Shown: positions 20,189 to 30,066, counted from the first letter of the stretch. The stretch: 64,000 nucleotides of DNA from Halomonas meridiana (GCF_009846525.1 NZ_CP024621.1:2170001-2234000); one strand, 5' to 3'. Translations and numbers: made by a program. The notes: generated from the sequence alone by a model not told the origin.

Positions 20189-20745
20189 TGAATCACATCG
20201 TGAAAGCGTAATCGCGTCGCAGTGTTATTGCGCATGGCGTGGGGCCGGTCAGCAAAAAAGCGCAGCCCCTCGCCTGCCCGAAGCGTCTGCCAGCGCTCGT
20301 CAATACGCAGTTCCATCTCTCCTTCCACCACCACGATGTGCTCCACCACCCCGCTAGCGTGGGCCGACGATTCACTGAGCGCCCCTGGTGCGAGTTCGAT
20401 CATGAACATCTCGAAACCCAGCAGCGGGTCGTAAGGAAACAGCAGCCGCGCCTGCATACCGGCGCTGTCGTCGCCCCATACCGACTCCCAGCCATCCCGG
20501 TGCAGTTCCCCTAATGCGGGCTTGTCACTGTCAAACAGCGTCGAAAACGACACCCGAAAGCCGCTGGCAATCTTCCAGAGCGTCGAGACCGTCGGGCTGG
20601 ACTCGCCCCGCTCGATCTGGCCGAGCATCGCTTTGCTCACCCCGGTTTCACCGGCGGCACGATCCAGGCTCCAGCCACGCTCTTTGCGCAGTTGCCGCAC
20701 CGTCCCCGCAATATGTTCCGCAATGGTGTGTGGCTCACTGGCCAT
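20158..20745 (-). CDS. XRE-family regulator with C-terminal cupin domain
   Basis: A 195-residue regulator. The N-terminal HTH_3 domain covers about residues 5-65 ([20 protein letters not shown]). A cupin domain covers about 100-185 ([28 protein letters not shown]) and probably senses a small molecule. An AGGAG site 7 bases before the ATG at 20745 sets the start. It is divergent from the BenE-type transporter, with two identical palindromes between them, so it very likely controls that gene and itself. Confidence 0.9.
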   Translation of the reverse strand: MASEPHTIAEHIAGTVRQLRKERGWSLDRAAGETGVSKAMLGQIERGESSPTVSTLWKIASGFRVSFSTLFDSDKPALGELHRDGWESVWGDDSAGMQARLLFPYDPLLGFEMFMIELAPGALSESSAHASGVVEHIVVVEGEMELRIDERWQTLRAGEGLRFFADRPHAMRNNTATRLRFHDVIHYLPGAASGT

Positions 20746-20798
20746 TGGCTTCTCCTGACTACCGCTTTGGATATGTGACACAGTCTGTCGCCACCTAT

Positions 20799-20850
20799 TG
20801 TGCGCTATAACGCACAGTGGTAACGTGAAAGACGTGCGCTATAACGCACA
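20799..20850. promoter_or_regulatory. Two identical palindromic operators between the XRE-cupin gene and the benE-like gene
   Basis: The 17-mer GTGCGCTATAACGCACA occurs twice (20800-20816 and 20834-20850), 34 bp apart. Each copy is an inverted repeat GTGCG-N6-CGCAC. Exact duplication in the divergent promoter gap is strong evidence for a specific protein target; the adjacent XRE-cupin protein is the obvious candidate. Confidence 0.75.
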
Positions 20851-20881
20851 TCTTGCCATCACAGCTTGGGAGAGGCCACCC

Positions 20882-22087
20882 ATGGAAGCGCCATCCACCT
20901 GCCACGACTCCGCTGCGCCCAGTCTTTGGCGCGATATTAGTTTGTCGACGATCATTGCGGGCTTCGTCGCCGTGGTGATTGGCTATACCAGCTCGGCGGC
21001 GATTATTTTCCAAGCGGCGGCGGCCGCAGGGGCCAGCACGGCGCAAATCAGCTCATGGCTGTGGGCGCTAGGCATTGGGATGGGCCTGACTTCGCTGGGG
21101 CTGTCGCTGCGCTACCGGATGCCGCTGTTAACAGCGTGGTCGACACCGGGGGCGGCGTTTCTAGCGACGAGCCTTCCCGGCATTCCTATCGAAGAAGCTA
21201 TCGGCGCGTTTCTGTTCTCAGCGCTACTGATCACCTTATGCGGGGTCACGGGGCTGTTCGAGCGCTTGATGCGCCACATCCCCAGCGCCATTGCCTCCGC
21301 CATGCTGGCCGGTATTCTGCTGCGCTTTGGACTTGAGCTTTTTAACGTGATGGAGCGTCAGTGGCTGCTGCCGCTAGCCATGCTGGCCGCCTGGGTCGCA
21401 GGCAGGCGTTTATGGCCCACGCTGGCAGTGCCGGGGGTGCTACTCACCGGCGTGGCTGTTGCCCTGTTACAAGGCCAAATCAGCACGCAAGGGATACCCC
21501 TCACGCCCACGCTACCGGTTTTTACCGCCCCCGCGTTCAACCCAATGACACTGCTGAGTATTGGCATACCGCTGTTCGTGATCACTATGGCGACTCAAAA
21601 TCTGCCCGGCGTGGCGGTACTGCGGGCAGCAGGCTACCACCCCAACAGCTCGCCGCTAATCGCCTGGACAGGCGGCGCTACGCTGCTGCTCGCACCGTTT
21701 GGTGGTTACGCGCTGAACATGGCTGCCATTAGCGCCGCCGTGTGCATGGGGCCGGATGCTCATCCCAACCCCAAACGGCGCTATACCGCAGGCGTTGCTG
21801 CGGGCGTTTTCTATATAACCATGGGTATTTTTGGGGCAACGGTGACCGGCCTCTTCAACGCCCTGCCTAGTGTTCTGGTGCTAGCGCTGGCGGGTATTGC
21901 CTTGTTGGGCACGCTGAGCGGCGGTTTAGCAGGCGCATTTGAAAAAAGCGAACAGCGCGACGCGGCCATCGTGACGTTTTTGCTGACCGGTTCGGGCATA
22001 ACGTTGCTGGGGATCGGAGGAGCCTTTTGGGGCTTGGTGGCTGGCTTAGCGGTATTGAAAATCACCACAGCGAAAGCAACATCGTAA
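20882..22087 (+). CDS. benE: BenE-family benzoate/H+ symporter-like transporter
   Basis: A 401-residue inner-membrane protein with about 12 hydrophobic segments. Family features include VVIGYTSSAAIIFQAA near the N-terminus, TAWSTPGAAFLA, and NLPGVAVLRAAGY followed by GGYALNMAAISAAVCMG. A GGGAGAGG site sets the ATG at 20882. BenE members are proposed aromatic-acid transporters, but no benzoate genes lie near, so the substrate is uncertain. Control by the divergent XRE-cupin regulator is likely. Confidence 0.88.
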   Translation: MEAPSTCHDSAAPSLWRDISLSTIIAGFVAVVIGYTSSAAIIFQAAAAAGASTAQISSWLWALGIGMGLTSLGLSLRYRMPLLTAWSTPGAAFLATSLPGIPIEEAIGAFLFSALLITLCGVTGLFERLMRHIPSAIASAMLAGILLRFGLELFNVMERQWLLPLAMLAAWVAGRRLWPTLAVPGVLLTGVAVALLQGQISTQGIPLTPTLPVFTAPAFNPMTLLSIGIPLFVITMATQNLPGVAVLRAAGYHPNSSPLIAWTGGATLLLAPFGGYALNMAAISAAVCMGPDAHPNPKRRYTAGVAAGVFYITMGIFGATVTGLFNALPSVLVLALAGIALLGTLSGGLAGAFEKSEQRDAAIVTFLLTGSGITLLGIGGAFWGLVAGLAVLKITTAKATS

Positions 22088-22107
22088 AAAACTGTGCGGC
22101 AATACAT

Positions 22108-22143
22108 AAATGCCCCTGGCAGGTTAGCCTGCCAGGGGCATTT
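22108..22143. terminator. Bidirectional terminator between benE and a lipoprotein gene
   Basis: A perfect 16 bp stem (AAATGCCCCTGGCAGG with its complement) around a TTAG loop. A-rich on the left and T-rich on the right, it can serve both convergent genes. Confidence 0.9.
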
Positions 22144-22175
22144 AAGACGTCCGCTCAGATAAAGACGCCAACCCT

Positions 22176-22610
22176 CTACATCGTGGCCAGCCGCTCTTCA
22201 TCCAACACGCCGGACATCCGCACCATGGCCAGCGCTTCATCCAAGCTGCCCATCTCCTCGATCACCAGCAGCTCGTTCTCCAAGCTCACCGGTTGACCTG
22301 CTTTATCCGACAGCAGCTTCTCCAGGGAGGCCACGTCCATAGCGTCGTCTAAGTGGTGAATATCGACCGATGCGCTACTCGCGCTAGGCAGGTAGATAGT
22401 GCCATTAGAGAAATCCACGGCGTAGGCAATTACCCCGGGTACGATGAAAAACAGCAGACCCACACCGTTGGCAATCGCCACCACCGGGTCGACATCACCG
22501 CTCATTTGCCCCTTCCGCTCGGGGTAAAACATGGTACCGCAACCGCTCAATGCCACAATGGAGACACCTACAACGGCCCCCGTTAACCAACGGCGAACTG
22601 CTTGCTGCAT
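22176..22610 (-). CDS. Conserved hypothetical lipoprotein (144 aa)
   Basis: A type II signal peptide with the lipobox LSGC (Cys near residue 24) is followed by GTMFYPERKGQMSG. A hydrophobic stretch (GVGLLFFIVPGVIAYAVDF) leads to GTIYLP. This layout is seen in small conserved lipoproteins of Pseudomonas and relatives with no known function. Expected to be anchored on the periplasmic face of a membrane. It stands alone, divergent from proS. Confidence 0.75.
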   Translation of the reverse strand: MQQAVRRWLTGAVVGVSIVALSGCGTMFYPERKGQMSGDVDPVVAIANGVGLLFFIVPGVIAYAVDFSNGTIYLPSASSASVDIHHLDDAMDVASLEKLLSDKAGQPVSLENELLVIEEMGSLDEALAMVRMSGVLDEERLATM

Positions 22611-22862
22611 GGAGGTTCCCTCAAAATCTTGACGTACCGATAGCCGAAGCGATGTGCGTTGTTGTGGTCAAATCAGCGGCTACCGACTCAAAAGCCGCTC
22701 GATTCTAGCACACTTCCCATGCGGCACACCCTCGACAGGTTCGTTAGGATTTTGCCGCCTTACCCGCTTGGCCGTACAATGCCGAATTCAACGCTCGATT
22801 AAGCGCTACGTTCGATATAACGATTCCGCATCACCGCTACCAACCAAGGAATGCTCACGCCC

Positions 22863-24596
22863 ATGCGCGCCAGCCAATTATTGATTGCGACATTAAAAGA
22901 AACCCCGGCCGACGCTGAAGTCATCAGCCACCAGTTAATGCTGCGCGCCGGTATGATCCGCCGTCTTACCTCGGGCCTGTACACCTGGCTGCCCCTGGGG
23001 CTGCGCACCCTGCGCAAAGTCGAAGCCATCGTGCGTGAAGAGATGAACCGCGCCGGTGCCCAAGAAGTCCTGATGCCTGCCGTTCAACCTGCTGACCTGT
23101 GGCAGGAGTCTGGCCGCTGGGAACAGTACGGCCCGGAATTGCTGCGTTTGAAGGACCGTCACGAGCGCGATTACTGCGTGGGTCCGACCCATGAAGAAGT
23201 CATCACGGACCTGGTGCGCAAAGAGATTGCCAGCTACAAGCAGCTGCCGGTGAACTTCTACCAGATTCAAACCAAATTCCGTGATGAGATTCGCCCGCGC
23301 TTTGGCGTGATGCGCTCGCGTGAGTTCATCATGAAAGATGCCTACTCCTTCCACCTGGACGAAGCCTCGCTCAAAGAGACGTACCAAAGCATGTACGACG
23401 CCTATTCGCGTATTTTCACGCGTTTGGGCCTCGACTTCCGCCCGGTGATTGCTGATAACGGCTCCATTGGCGGCACGGGCTCTCACGAATTCCACGTGCT
23501 GGCCGACTCCGGCGAAGACGATATCGTGTTCTCCAACGCGTCTGATTACGCGGCCAACATCGAAAAAGCCGAAGCGCTCCCCGCGCCGCTGGGCAGCAAC
23601 GTCGAGCGCGCGGCCCCCAGCGAAGAGATGCGTCTGGTCGATACTCCGAATGCCAAAACCATCGCCACGCTGGTAGAGCAGTTCAAGCTGCCCATCGAGA
23701 AGACCGTCAAAACGTTGATGGTTCACGCGGCAGAAGGTGGCCTCATTGCGCTGCTGGTTCGCGGCGACCATGAACTCAACGAAGTCAAAGCGGAAAACCT
23801 GCCTCAGGTAAAAGCCCCGCTGACCATGGCCAGCGAAGAGGAAATTCGTGCCGTCGTCGGTGCTGGCCCGGGCTCGCTGGGCCCGGTCGGTTTAGCGATG
23901 CCGATCATCATCGACCGCAGCGTAGCCTTAATGAGCGACTTCGGCGCGGGCGCCAACGTCGATGGCAAGCACTACTTCGGCATCAACTGGGAGCGCGATG
24001 CAGCTCTGCCGCAGGTGGCTGACCTGCGTAACGTCGTAGAGGGCGACCCGTCTCCCGATGGCCAAGGCACGCTCTCGATCAAGCGCGGTATCGAAGTAGG
24101 CCACGTGTTCCAGCTTGGCAAAAAATACTCCGAAGCGATGAATGCCACCGTCCTGGGCGACAACGGCAAAACCAGCCACCCGTGGATGGGCTGCTACGGC
24201 ATTGGCGTGACCCGCGTGGTCGCGGCAGCCATTGAACAGAACCACGACGATGCTGGCATTATTTGGCCCAATGCGATTGCGCCGTTCCAGGTCGCGCTAG
24301 TACCGATGAACGCGCATAAGTCACAGCGCGTGCGTGAAGAGTCCGAGCGCCTCTACCAAACGCTGACCGCTGCGGGCTTAGACGTGCTGCTGGACGACCG
24401 TGATACGCGCCCCGGCGTGAAGTTTGCTGACCTGGAACTGATGGGCGTCCCTCACCGTTTGGTGATTGGCGACCGTGGCCTGGACAACGGCGAGCTGGAG
24501 TACAAAGGCCGTCGCGATAGCGAAGCCACCATGATTCCTGCCGACAAGATCGTCGACTTCCTGCGTGAACAAGCGGGCCTTGCTAGCGCAGAGTAA
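22863..24596 (+). CDS. proS: Prolyl-tRNA synthetase
   Basis: A 577-residue class II synthetase of the bacterial type. Motif 1/2 regions include [13 protein letters not shown] and [20 protein letters not shown]. The ~180-residue cis-editing INS domain lies between motifs 2 and 3 (about residues 220-400). Motif 3 is [14 protein letters not shown], and the C-terminal anticodon-binding domain is present. The ATG at 22863 begins the conserved [15 protein letters not shown]; an upstream ATG at 22851 is too close to the AAGGA site. Confidence 0.97.
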   Translation: MRASQLLIATLKETPADAEVISHQLMLRAGMIRRLTSGLYTWLPLGLRTLRKVEAIVREEMNRAGAQEVLMPAVQPADLWQESGRWEQYGPELLRLKDRHERDYCVGPTHEEVITDLVRKEIASYKQLPVNFYQIQTKFRDEIRPRFGVMRSREFIMKDAYSFHLDEASLKETYQSMYDAYSRIFTRLGLDFRPVIADNGSIGGTGSHEFHVLADSGEDDIVFSNASDYAANIEKAEALPAPLGSNVERAAPSEEMRLVDTPNAKTIATLVEQFKLPIEKTVKTLMVHAAEGGLIALLVRGDHELNEVKAENLPQVKAPLTMASEEEIRAVVGAGPGSLGPVGLAMPIIIDRSVALMSDFGAGANVDGKHYFGINWERDAALPQVADLRNVVEGDPSPDGQGTLSIKRGIEVGHVFQLGKKYSEAMNATVLGDNGKTSHPWMGCYGIGVTRVVAAAIEQNHDDAGIIWPNAIAPFQVALVPMNAHKSQRVREESERLYQTLTAAGLDVLLDDRDTRPGVKFADLELMGVPHRLVIGDRGLDNGELEYKGRRDSEATMIPADKIVDFLREQAGLASAE

Positions 24597-24605
24597 CCGG
24601 CAGGT

Positions 24606-25187
24606 ATGTCACTGAGCACTCCTTGGCGGCGTTTGTCGTCTCGGTACGTGAAGTGGGTGCTGATGGGCAGCCTGATGGTGGCTGCCCACTCCGCGCCAAG
24701 CGTAGCGGCGCCTGCCCTACGCCCCACGCTAGAAGCAGCCGACCTACAAACGCCCTACGTTCAGTGGCAATTACAGCAGTGGCGCAGCCGTATGGATGCA
24801 CCACTTTCCCGCTTTATCGCCTCGCCTGAACAACGCCACACCTTACTCACTCGACTCTACCAAGAGGCCCGGCTCGCCGGGCTACCGCCCGAGCTGGTGC
24901 TGGCATTAATTCAGGTCGAGAGCGCCTTTAATGCTGATGCGGTGTCGTCTGCCGGTGCCGTTGGCTTGATGCAGATCATGCCGTTTTGGGTAGAGGAGCT
25001 TGGCCTGCCCATGGACGACCTTACGGAACCCAACCGCAACCTACGCTATGGCTGCACGATTCTAGCCCACTACCTCGCCGTCGAACGGGGAGACTTTACC
25101 CGCGCTCTCGCTCGCTATAACGGCAGCCTGGGGAAGACGTGGTACCCAGAGAGAGTACTCAAAGCATGGCAAGATCACTGGCGCTAA
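24606..25187 (+). CDS. Lytic transglycosylase (SLT domain)
   Basis: A 193-residue cell-wall lytic transglycosylase. An N-terminal signal peptide or anchor (WVLMGSLMVAAHSAPSVAA) precedes the SLT domain at about residues 90-190. The catalytic Glu is in LIQVESAFNADAVSS, followed by GAVGLMQIMP and the late ALARYNGS motif. It starts 9 bp after proS and may be cotranscribed with it. It converges on the HprK-like gene with a 4 bp overlap. Confidence 0.88.
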   Translation: MSLSTPWRRLSSRYVKWVLMGSLMVAAHSAPSVAAPALRPTLEAADLQTPYVQWQLQQWRSRMDAPLSRFIASPEQRHTLLTRLYQEARLAGLPPELVLALIQVESAFNADAVSSAGAVGLMQIMPFWVEELGLPMDDLTEPNRNLRYGCTILAHYLAVERGDFTRALARYNGSLGKTWYPERVLKAWQDHWR

Positions 25188-26386
25188 GCGTTAACGTCTT
25201 CAATCAACCCAGCGTGATAGAACTGCGCGAGTAGCTGCGCCACGTCTTGGCGGACCTGCTCAAATTCTGCGCCTGCAAAAAAGCCTGTGAGCGTGTCACT
25301 CACGCAGTCAATATCCAGCGGTTCGTGATTCAACAGCGCCCACACGGCCCGGCTGGTGGTATTCAGCCGATGAATCGCGCCGCCCTCCTCGGCAATCACA
25401 AATAGCTCGTCGCCTAGTGGAAACTCAAACGCTGCCTCACTGGCCTGCCACTGGCGCGCATCCGTTGGCTCAAGGGCAGGTATCACGTCAGGAGTATCAC
25501 AACGGGGCTGACTGGCTAATGTCAGGCCCGCTAAGGTGTCACTATCCCAGCGTTCCGTAAGCCACTGGGCTGCATCAAAGGCATCACGGTAGCGCAGCAG
25601 AAAACAGGGTAAGCCCTGAAGCAGTGGCAAGAAGCGCTCGATCAGCGCCTGATCAGATTCATGCTCGGCGAAATTTTGCTGCAGAAGCTGCCACAGCCCA
25701 TCGCCTGGTTGCAGGCGGGTTAGCTGGGGCTCGTTTAGCGATTCATCGCGGTCAATCAGTAGTATCGCCCCCAGCGGGCAGCGCTGGCCGTGGCCAGCTA
25801 ACTGGGTATTGTCCAAACGAAGGTAACCATAGCGGGCGTCCTTAGGGCCAAGGTGCGTTTGTACAAACTGACGAAACTCAAGAGACATCGCGTCAGGAAG
25901 CGGTAGCCGCAAGCGTGGTGCCACGCCCAGCGCAATCCCTTCCCCTTGCTTGTTGAGCGCCAGCACATCATCGCCAAACACACGCTGTCCAGCCGCTGCA
26001 AAGGCGGCGGTTAAGGTGCTTTTGCCCGCCCGGTATGTATCGGGAAAGATCACTAGCTGGCCATTGATTTCCACTGATCCGCAGTGCAAACCTACTAACT
26101 CCGGGTGACGGTAAAAATACGCGCCAGCCGCATCCGCGATAACGCTACACGCGGTGCCTACCGCGCTGTCCAGCAGCGCTCCTTCAGGCAGTGCAGGTGC
26201 TTGTTGCCAATACCCCTGCGGATGCCGCCATACGCAGATCTCCGGCGATTGGGTTTGCGCGGCGCAGGGCGTCAAGGGCCAGCCTGGCATGGCGGCTGTT
26301 AGGACGGGCAGCAACTCGTCGGCATTCACTAACCGAAGGCAAGGCCCAACGCCTTTTAGCGTATAATCTTGATGGTGGCTCGGCAT
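25184..26386 (-). CDS. HprK-like kinase fused to a PqqD domain
   Basis: A 400-residue protein. The middle part resembles HPr kinase-related proteins, with P-loop DTYRAGKSTL (near residue 125) and a Walker B-like VFGDDVLAL. The last ~85 residues form a PqqD/RRE-type domain (GGAIHRLNTTSRAVWALL ... FYHAGLIED), the fold that binds leader peptides in peptide-modification systems. No PTS HPr gene is nearby. The ATG at 26386 follows GGGAGCGGCC and lies 10 bp after the stop of the Tat-exported repeat protein, so the two form an operon. Phosphorylation of that product is an inference from context. Confidence 0.8.
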   Translation of the reverse strand: MPSHHQDYTLKGVGPCLRLVNADELLPVLTAAMPGWPLTPCAAQTQSPEICVWRHPQGYWQQAPALPEGALLDSAVGTACSVIADAAGAYFYRHPELVGLHCGSVEINGQLVIFPDTYRAGKSTLTAAFAAAGQRVFGDDVLALNKQGEGIALGVAPRLRLPLPDAMSLEFRQFVQTHLGPKDARYGYLRLDNTQLAGHGQRCPLGAILLIDRDESLNEPQLTRLQPGDGLWQLLQQNFAEHESDQALIERFLPLLQGLPCFLLRYRDAFDAAQWLTERWDSDTLAGLTLASQPRCDTPDVIPALEPTDARQWQASEAAFEFPLGDELFVIAEEGGAIHRLNTTSRAVWALLNHEPLDIDCVSDTLTGFFAGAEFEQVRQDVAQLLAQFYHAGLIEDVNA

Positions 26387-26396
26387 GGCCGCTCCC

Positions 26397-26801
26397 TTAC
26401 CAGCGCGGCAGCACACGGCTTAGGCGAATTTCAATGACGCCGTCGCGCTCCCAACGTGAGCGCTGGGGCCGAGAGTAATAACGCTCCGGATAGCCATGGC
26501 CATGGCGTGAATGATGCTGATGAGAATGGCGCGCTCTGGAATAATCAGGGCGGGAGTAACGGGGGCGCGAATAGTGCGGCCGGGAATAATGGGGACGTGA
26601 ATAGCTGGGACGCGAATAGCTGGGTCGTGAGCGACTTGGGCGCGAGCGATGGTGATGATCACGCGCCTCGGCTTGGCCCATAGAGAACAACGTCGGCGCA
26701 ACGTAAAGGGCGGCAGCCCCCAAACCTAAACTTGCCAACACTTGGCGACGAGAACGGCGCTTATTTAACAGCTTTCGGGAATTATCGATCTCTTTACTCA
26801 T
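26397..26801 (-). CDS. Twin-arginine-exported Ser/Arg/His/Tyr/Pro repeat protein
   Basis: A 134-residue protein. Residues ~1-48 form a Tat signal with SRRQVLASLG and a hydrophobic core ending MGQAEA. The mature part is very basic and repetitive: about seven units of the form (S/Y)SRPxY, then His-rich ARHSHQHHSRHGHG, then an ordered-looking tail GVIEIRLSRVLPRW. An AGGAG site 7 bases upstream sets the ATG at 26801. It lies 10 bp before the HprK-PqqD gene. It may be a modified structural or RiPP-like substrate of that enzyme. Alternatives are a metal-binding or nucleic-acid-binding secreted protein. Confidence 0.75.
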   Translation of the reverse strand: MSKEIDNSRKLLNKRRSRRQVLASLGLGAAALYVAPTLFSMGQAEARDHHHRSRPSRSRPSYSRPSYSRPHYSRPHYSRPRYSRPDYSRARHSHQHHSRHGHGYPERYYSRPQRSRWERDGVIEIRLSRVLPRW

Positions 26802-27017
26802 CACGGCTCTCCTGATCGGTACGGCAAACAGATTAACGAACACTGTTTCTAAAGCTACTCTAGCCCCGCCGACCGGGTGACACCATGCTATCTACTTGAC
26901 TTCCCCATTGTTTACTCTTTTTCACTTTCTGTGAGTATATCGTTAGTGCGAAAACATGACTTTGCCACATAATAGTTACATGATAAGCCACCCCTGTACT
27001 TACTTAGGTAACTTTCC

Positions 27018-27695
27018 ATGCTTACATTGCGTAAAGGCGTGCGTTTAACCCACCCACTGAAGACGCTTGGTTGCTTGATAGCTATGACGAGCCTATCTGC
27101 CCAAGCCGCCAATGTAAGCGTCACCGATACGGCAGGTACACCGCTGGAAAACGCGGTCATCGAAGTGTATTACGACGCTGCCACGCCGACGGATGCCCAG
27201 ACGAAAAACATCGTTCAGCGCAATGCGGCCTTCAACCCTCAGGTCACGACGATTCCCACCGGCAGCCACGTGGCGTTCCCCAACGAGGACACCACACGCC
27301 ATCATGTGTTTTCGTTTTCGCCCGCCAAGACATTCGACCTCGAACTCTTTTTGAGCGAAACCCCACCGCCGGTTCACTTCGAGAAAGCCGGCGTCGTGGT
27401 GCTGGGTTGTAACATCCATGATCAAATGCAGGCGTTCATCGTGGTCAGCGATGCGCCTTATGCCGCCCTGACCGACAGCGCAGGCAACCTATCTCTGCCA
27501 GCGCTTCCCGAAGGCAGCCACCGAATGCGAGTGTGGCATAGCCGGATGGATGACAGCCAAGCCGTCTGGTGGGAAGGCGAGATTAGCGATACCGACAACC
27601 TCACCGTGGCGTTGGAGCTAAACGCCATTCCTCCCCAGCCGCCCACGCTGTCGCCGCTTCAACAGCGTTTCCAAAACGCGACGCATAGTCACTAA
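27018..27695 (+). CDS. Periplasmic cupredoxin-like protein (methylamine-utilisation type)
   Basis: A 225-residue exported protein with a signal peptide to about residue 31 (SLSAQAA). A plastocyanin-like cupredoxin domain follows. Probable copper ligands are the His in DTTRHHVFSFSP and the Cys-His-Met set in GCNIHDQM, spaced as in type 1 copper sites. A C-terminal carboxypeptidase-regulatory-like beta domain (AGNLSLPALPEGSHRMRVWH) follows. It is the first gene of a four-gene plus-strand unit, 5 bp before the EAL gene. Probably electron transfer or redox sensing in the periplasm. Confidence 0.82.
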   Translation: MLTLRKGVRLTHPLKTLGCLIAMTSLSAQAANVSVTDTAGTPLENAVIEVYYDAATPTDAQTKNIVQRNAAFNPQVTTIPTGSHVAFPNEDTTRHHVFSFSPAKTFDLELFLSETPPPVHFEKAGVVVLGCNIHDQMQAFIVVSDAPYAALTDSAGNLSLPALPEGSHRMRVWHSRMDDSQAVWWEGEISDTDNLTVALELNAIPPQPPTLSPLQQRFQNATHSH

Positions 27696-27700
27696 ACGAG

Positions 27701-30049
27701 ATGACCATGCGCTTTCGCACGCGACTCACGATAGTTCTGTTGACGGTTGTGATCATTTCGCAACTGGCAACGGGCGTCGCGTTTTTGCGCGCGACGCAAA
27801 ACGATGCACTGGCGAAAGGCAACCAGCGTTTGGAGGTGGGCGCCCGCGTGTTTCAACAGCTGTTGAGCATTCGTGGCGAGCAGCTGTTGGGTAACGTGGC
27901 CATCCTCGCCGACGACTTTGGCTTCAAAAGTGCCGTCGCCACCCAGGATACGGCAACCCTTTATTCGGTGCTGGCCAACCACGGTGACCGTGCCCAGGCC
28001 GACATGGTGATGCTCAGCGATTTGAGCGGTAACATTCTGGCCAGCAGCCACCATGAACAGAACAGTGCCATGCCCTTTCCAGGCCTGTTCCAGCGTGCTC
28101 AGCAAACCGGTAGCGGCGTCGGCGTGGTGATCGATAATGGCGAACCTTATGAGTTCGTGCTGTTACCGGTGCGCGCACCCAACCTGATTGGATGGATCGG
28201 CATGGGGTTTCTGATCAACGAAAACGTGACCGAAGAGATCAATGCGCTCACCGGGCTGGAAATCAGCATTGTCACCTATAACGCCAGCGGCGATATCAGC
28301 TATCTCGCCAGCTCCCACCAAGAGCAGCTCGCCATGAGTTTAATGAGCGATAGTGGCTCTCAGCTGATGGAGGGTGCCTACACCACCAGCAACCAGCTAT
28401 CGCTGGACGATGACTACCTCTCTTACGCAACGACGCTCATGGCAAACCAGCGGTATCAATCCTTTGCCCTCATTCAGCTCTCCCGGAATGAGCTGTTGGG
28501 TGCATACAGCCAGCTACAGTGGCAGCTACTGAGCATCGTCGCGCTGATGGTACTGCTCACCCTGGCCGTGGCGCTATGGAGTGCACGCAGTATCAGCAGG
28601 CCGCTGATTGCGTTAGCGCAGGCCGCGAAGCGTATCGGTCAGGGCGAGCGCATCGATGACATTTCGAGCGGCAGCACGGTGACCGAGACCAATCAACTGG
28701 CGACGACGCTGCTCTCCATGCAGGAGGACATTGCCGAGCGGGAGGCCTCACTGCTCCACCAGTCGCGTCACGATCTGCTGACCAACCTACCCAACCGGGT
28801 CAGTGCCTTCGAAGATCTCCAGCGTTTTATCGTATTGGGGAAGCCTTTTACGCTGCTGCGTTTGTCCATCAATGACTTTCGCGACATCAACGACACCTTC
28901 GGTTACGAACTCGGCGACCACCTGTTAGTGACCTTGGCCGACCGTTTACAGCGCTTGGGCGCTCCCGTGGAAAAAGCGTACCGCCTGGATGGTGATGAGC
29001 TCATGCTGATGATCGACGCGCCCGAGTTACGCGAGCACATGCGCGAAGAGATCATCGCAGAGATCAGCGAGCCGGTGAGTCTGGAAAAATCGCTGATCGT
29101 CCCAGCGCTCTCTGCCGGTGAGGTCAACTACCCCGTCCATGGCGATAACGCGCAGCTACTGCTGCGCCGCTCGGATATCGCCCTCGACCAAGCGCGCCGC
29201 CATCGTCGCCCTCACGAGCGCTACGTCGAGGGTCAAGACGAGCAGCACCTGCGCCAGCTGATGCTGATTCGCGATCTCCAGGAAGCCGTCGACAACGGCG
29301 AACTATGGATGGCCTACCAGCCCAAAGTCGATACCATCACGGGCAACGTTTGCCAATTCGAAGCACTGATGCGCTGGCGTCATCCAACGCTCGGCTTTGT
29401 GCCTCCCGACGAATTCATCGGTTTGGCCGAGCGCTCGGGCAATATTGGACTGCTCTCCGACTGGATGCTGGCCCACGTATGTGAGCAGCTTTACCACTGG
29501 AAACGCCAGGGGCGGCATCTTTCGGTAGCGATCAACCTCTCCGCAAGCGATGTCATCGATCCTGGCCTGCCGATGCACATCCATGAGTTGTTCGAGAGTT
29601 ATGGCTTGACGCCCGACCAGCTCGCGCTGGAAGTCACCGAAAGTGCCGTGATGCAGGATGTGAATGCCGCCACCGAAACGCTGATGGCGCTCAGCCAAAT
29701 GGGACTGAAAATTGCCGTGGATGACTACGGCACCGGCTACTCGTCGCTGGCACAAATCAGACGGCTGCCGGTGGATGAGCTGAAAATCGACAAATCGTTC
29801 GTCTTGACGCTGGATACTCAGCAAGAAGATCTCACCATCGTTCGCTCGACCATCGAAATGGGCCACCACCTTGGGCTCAAGATCGTCGCCGAAGGCGTCG
29901 AGAACAGCACCAGTGCGGCGCTATTGAGCCAACTGCACTGCGATTATCTTCAGGGGTACTGGATCTCCAAACCCATGCCAGCGGAGGCCGTTACCGACTG
30001 GCTGGACCAATTCAAGACGCTATCACTCTCAGCCGCGGTCACTCACTAA
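27701..30049 (+). CDS. Membrane sensor with degenerate GGDEF and intact EAL domain (c-di-GMP phosphodiesterase)
   Basis: A 782-residue inner-membrane protein. A membrane segment at about residues 9-28, a periplasmic sensor region to about 275, a second membrane segment, a HAMP domain (ARSISRPLIALAQAAKRIG), then GGDEF and EAL domains. The GGDEF site reads DGDEL, so cyclase activity is unlikely. The EAL domain has FEALMRWRHP, the NLSAS and EVTES regions and DDYGTGYSSL, so phosphodiesterase activity is likely. A second ATG two codons in is possible. Its operon partners are exported proteins, so the sensor region may read their state. Confidence 0.88.
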   Translation: MTMRFRTRLTIVLLTVVIISQLATGVAFLRATQNDALAKGNQRLEVGARVFQQLLSIRGEQLLGNVAILADDFGFKSAVATQDTATLYSVLANHGDRAQADMVMLSDLSGNILASSHHEQNSAMPFPGLFQRAQQTGSGVGVVIDNGEPYEFVLLPVRAPNLIGWIGMGFLINENVTEEINALTGLEISIVTYNASGDISYLASSHQEQLAMSLMSDSGSQLMEGAYTTSNQLSLDDDYLSYATTLMANQRYQSFALIQLSRNELLGAYSQLQWQLLSIVALMVLLTLAVALWSARSISRPLIALAQAAKRIGQGERIDDISSGSTVTETNQLATTLLSMQEDIAEREASLLHQSRHDLLTNLPNRVSAFEDLQRFIVLGKPFTLLRLSINDFRDINDTFGYELGDHLLVTLADRLQRLGAPVEKAYRLDGDELMLMIDAPELREHMREEIIAEISEPVSLEKSLIVPALSAGEVNYPVHGDNAQLLLRRSDIALDQARRHRRPHERYVEGQDEQHLRQLMLIRDLQEAVDNGELWMAYQPKVDTITGNVCQFEALMRWRHPTLGFVPPDEFIGLAERSGNIGLLSDWMLAHVCEQLYHWKRQGRHLSVAINLSASDVIDPGLPMHIHELFESYGLTPDQLALEVTESAVMQDVNAATETLMALSQMGLKIAVDDYGTGYSSLAQIRRLPVDELKIDKSFVLTLDTQQEDLTIVRSTIEMGHHLGLKIVAEGVENSTSAALLSQLHCDYLQGYWISKPMPAEAVTDWLDQFKTLSLSAAVTH

Positions 30050-30066
30050 TTAAAACAGGGGACACT

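Noticed and set aside
26490-26670. Short repeats on the DNA level that look like a minisatellite or CRISPR-like array
   Set aside because: They are in-frame codons for the SRPxY repeats of a Tat-exported protein with a proper start; no spacers.
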